This document shows positions 5,239 to 6,854 of a DNA stretch of 6,854 nucleotides, piece by piece; the first letter of the stretch is position 1, and the number at the start of each line of letters is the position of its first letter. The position numbers and the translations under genes were made by a program. A model generated the notes under the pieces. The model was not told where the DNA came from, did no database searches, and saw only the letters and a list, made by a program, of their open reading frames with translations. The DNA is from an uncultured bacterium (lineage in GTDB: Bacteria; Bacillota; Clostridia; Lachnospirales; Lachnospiraceae): assembly GCA_947086625.1 (NCBI GenBank), contig CAMTZV010000076.1, forward strand, positions 1-6,854. The letters run 5' to 3'.

Positions 5239-6667
5239 AATAGCTGATCTTCAACGTCGGCTCTGCGAGCGTGTTATATTTCTGATCCGTAATCTCAAGC
5301 GCCAGCTCCGCTTCCGTGATATCCGCAATTTCTGTGATACGGTTTTCCTCAAGCGCAGACTCTGATATTCTAAGATCAAGGATGGCACGTTTACCCGGGG
5401 CAAGCTCGAGTCCGATCGTACTGGACGCATCCGTCATAAATCCATTGATGGAAAGCGATCCATAAGATTCATTGATGCAGACCTCTTTTTTGCTCTGGTT
5501 CTCTATCAAAAACAACAGATGCACATCTCCTTCAAATATTCCCGAAGCTTCCGTCAGCCCTTTTGATACAATTCGAATTCCCTTCTCGTCATACAACTCC
5601 TCTCCGTCCTCATCCGCTTTCGCACCTTCAACAGCCGTTATAGAAATTTCCTGCGGCTTCGTAACCGACTCGTTTTCGTTGTCCTTTAATGTAAACGTAC
5701 ATGAAAATTGTCCGATCTCAGAAATTCCAAACGCTTCCAGACATGCCTCGTCTATTAGATCTGACACAGATATTGCCATAACGCGGCGCGTCCCCGGAAT
5801 AACTGTATCATGCGAATAATCGTAACCCTGCACGATCAGACCGTTGATCGCAATATCACCGGCACACCCGTTGACGATCCGGTCTGACCCGTTCAAAAGC
5901 TCCAGTAAAACAATCTGCTCCCCGTCCGCATTTGTCATCACCGCTTCCGACTCGATCCGCACACCGTCCTCCTCATACAGTTCCTCTTGCGCATAATAGT
6001 CCAGCGTTCCCCCGGATGCCATTTCCCACACACCGCTGGTTATCGATTCGTGGTAGGTATCTGTCTCATAATCATAGGTATCCGCCGCAGAAGTTTTAAT
6101 CTGCACCGGCTCCACATAGGAATCGTCGTAATCCTTGTCGGTAATCTGAAATCCAATCTGAATGTCCGCAATCTCCGTGATGCCGTACAGAAGAAGCGTC
6201 TCCGTTCCAAAACTGATCGTCTCATTTGACTTTTTCCCCGCGGCAATATCCACGTTCAGATAGCCGTCGTCTATCATATATCCGTTGATGGAGCAGCAGC
6301 TGTATCCGATCGATCCGGTGACAAAAGACAAATCCTCCTCACTGTCGTTTTCGATCATCAGATTCAGTTTTGCGGAATAATCCGTATAGTCCAGATCTGT
6401 CGCGGTAATCTTAATGTCATTCTCGTCGTAAAGCACCGTCTCCTCGATGTTTGCATCCTTTTTAAAAAATGCCTCCGGCTCCATTTCCGACTCCTCATCT
6501 TCCATATCCTCCGCTTCCGAATCCTCGTCCATTTCTTCCGGCTCGTTCTCCTTCTCCTCTGTCGGCGCATGCGCCTCCCCGGAGGGCTCTTCTTTGCCGC
6601 CACATGCCGTAAGCGACATTGCCGTCACTGCCATCGCCAAAAGTACCGCAGTCTTTTTCTGTTTCAT
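5237..6667 (-). CDS. Lipoprotein with acidic linker and three tandem copies of one domain
   Basis: This is a 476-residue predicted surface lipoprotein. The signal peptide is residues 1-21 with lipobox L19-T20-A21-C22. Residues about 24-66 are a low-complexity, very acidic linker (Glu/Asp/Met/Pro). Three related domains follow at about 79-192, 230-345 and 358-475. Each has the same landmarks in order: LY-(D/E)-E-x-(D/G)-(I/V)-(K/R)-I at 79, 230 and 358; a SINGYM / AINGLI / SINGFM motif at 126, 273 and 407; and GITEIADI / GISEIGQF / RITEIADI at 162, 314 and 443. The alternating hydrophobic pattern suggests a beta-sandwich. A GGAGG site at 6676-6680 with an 8-base gap supports ATG 6667. The gene stands alone. 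Its promoter carries the same operator as merR-ecsC. I do not recognise a named family; a binding or envelope-stress role would be inference. Confidence 0.8.
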   Translation of the reverse strand: MKQKKTAVLLAMAVTAMSLTACGGKEEPSGEAHAPTEEKENEPEEMDEDSEAEDMEDEESEMEPEAFFKKDANIEETVLYDENDIKITATDLDYTDYSAKLNLMIENDSEEDLSFVTGSIGYSCCSINGYMIDDGYLNVDIAAGKKSNETISFGTETLLLYGITEIADIQIGFQITDKDYDDSYVEPVQIKTSAADTYDYETDTYHESITSGVWEMASGGTLDYYAQEELYEEDGVRIESEAVMTNADGEQIVLLELLNGSDRIVNGCAGDIAINGLIVQGYDYSHDTVIPGTRRVMAISVSDLIDEACLEAFGISEIGQFSCTFTLKDNENESVTKPQEISITAVEGAKADEDGEELYDEKGIRIVSKGLTEASGIFEGDVHLLFLIENQSKKEVCINESYGSLSINGFMTDASSTIGLELAPGKRAILDLRISESALEENRITEIADITEAELALEITDQKYNTLAEPTLKISY

Positions 6668-6688
6668 CCTTCATTCCTCCCGCATAAA

Positions 6689-6717
6689 AGCATATTTGCA
6701 CGTAACGTGCAGTCAAC
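6689..6717 (-). promoter_or_regulatory. Predicted lipoprotein promoter with palindromic operator, second copy of the 22-bp repeat
   Basis: On the minus strand, TTGACT (plus 6711-6716) is -35 and TATGCT (plus 6689-6694) is a 4-of-6 match to -10, with a 16-base spacer. The palindrome GCACGTAACGTGC (6698-6710) fills the spacer right after the -35 box, exactly as at merR. The 22 bases 6696-6717 are identical to 5081-5102 and in the same orientation. The leader to the ATG is only about 20 bases. Confidence 0.6.
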
Positions 6718-6854
6718 AGTAAATTACATTTACAGTATACGCGCCATTTCCCTTAACCGGATTTGTGGGTGCAGATGCAGATGCGCACAAATCAAGTAGG
6801 GAAGATTTTCTCCCTACTCGCCGCGTGGCCCGCATGCTGCTTTAGCAGCAAATT
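6718..6854. other. Non-coding end region with three hairpins
   Basis: No gene is supported here. Three inverted repeats follow one another: GATTTGTG (6760-6767) with CACAAATC (6786-6793), AGTAGGGA (6795-6802) with TCCCTACT (6811-6818), and TGCTGC (6835-6840) with GCAGCA (6845-6850) around TTTA. GCAGAT occurs twice in tandem in the first loop. None is followed by a clear T-run. Together they could be the terminator region of a gene beyond the window or a dispersed repeat. Confidence 0.4.

Noticed and set aside
5081..6717. Two identical 22-bp repeats as a CRISPR or as insertion-element ends
   Set aside because: There are only two copies 1.6 kb apart, each placed exactly as a -35 box plus spacer operator, so promoter sharing explains them better.

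Overview
The window looks like chromosomal DNA from a Gram-positive anaerobe of the Clostridia, most likely Lachnospiraceae. The basis is strong GGAGG-type ribosome binding sites, Gram-positive style lipoproteins, and the families present (short-sensor MCP, DUF4230, EcsC, MerR, DUF3791/DUF3990-like). This assignment is inference from style, not a database match. All supported genes lie on the minus strand, so reading order runs from high to low coordinates.

Layout in transcription order. 6718-6854 is non-coding and carries three hairpins. 6667-5237 encodes a 476-residue lipoprotein with an acidic linker and three copies of one ~115-residue domain. 5237-4959 is non-coding and holds a nested inverted repeat, a promoter/operator and a leader hairpin. 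4958-3845 is a merR-ecsC gene pair. 3848-3469 is a graveyard of broken genes: an MmcQ/YjbR start with two frameshifts, a small ORF cut by TGA inside a terminator-like hairpin, and a tail resembling DUF3990. It leads into an intact 70-residue DUF3791-like gene (3472-3260). 3138-1890 is a translationally coupled pair of DUF4230-type membrane-anchored proteins, one with a signal anchor and one a lipoprotein. 1886-1712 is a structured element, probably a mobile-element or ncRNA relic. 1593 to the window start is a methyl-accepting chemotaxis protein with an in-frame amber codon immediately before its second membrane segment.

Two points stand out. First, the same 22-bp sequence lies in front of both the lipoprotein gene and merR-ecsC. 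In both places it forms a TTGACT -35 box followed by a perfect GCACGT-A-ACGTGC palindrome in the -35/-10 spacer, the place where MerR-family regulators bind. This suggests a small regulon in which the 109-residue MerR protein controls itself, EcsC and the three-domain lipoprotein. Second, several genes carry what look like recent lesions (the MCP amber, mmcQ frameshifts and the TGA in the small ORF), so parts of the region are decaying.

Base composition by eye is clearly mixed. The MCP and DUF4230 genes are GC-rich, while merR-ecsC and the graveyard are AT-rich, which suggests a separate origin for the middle block.
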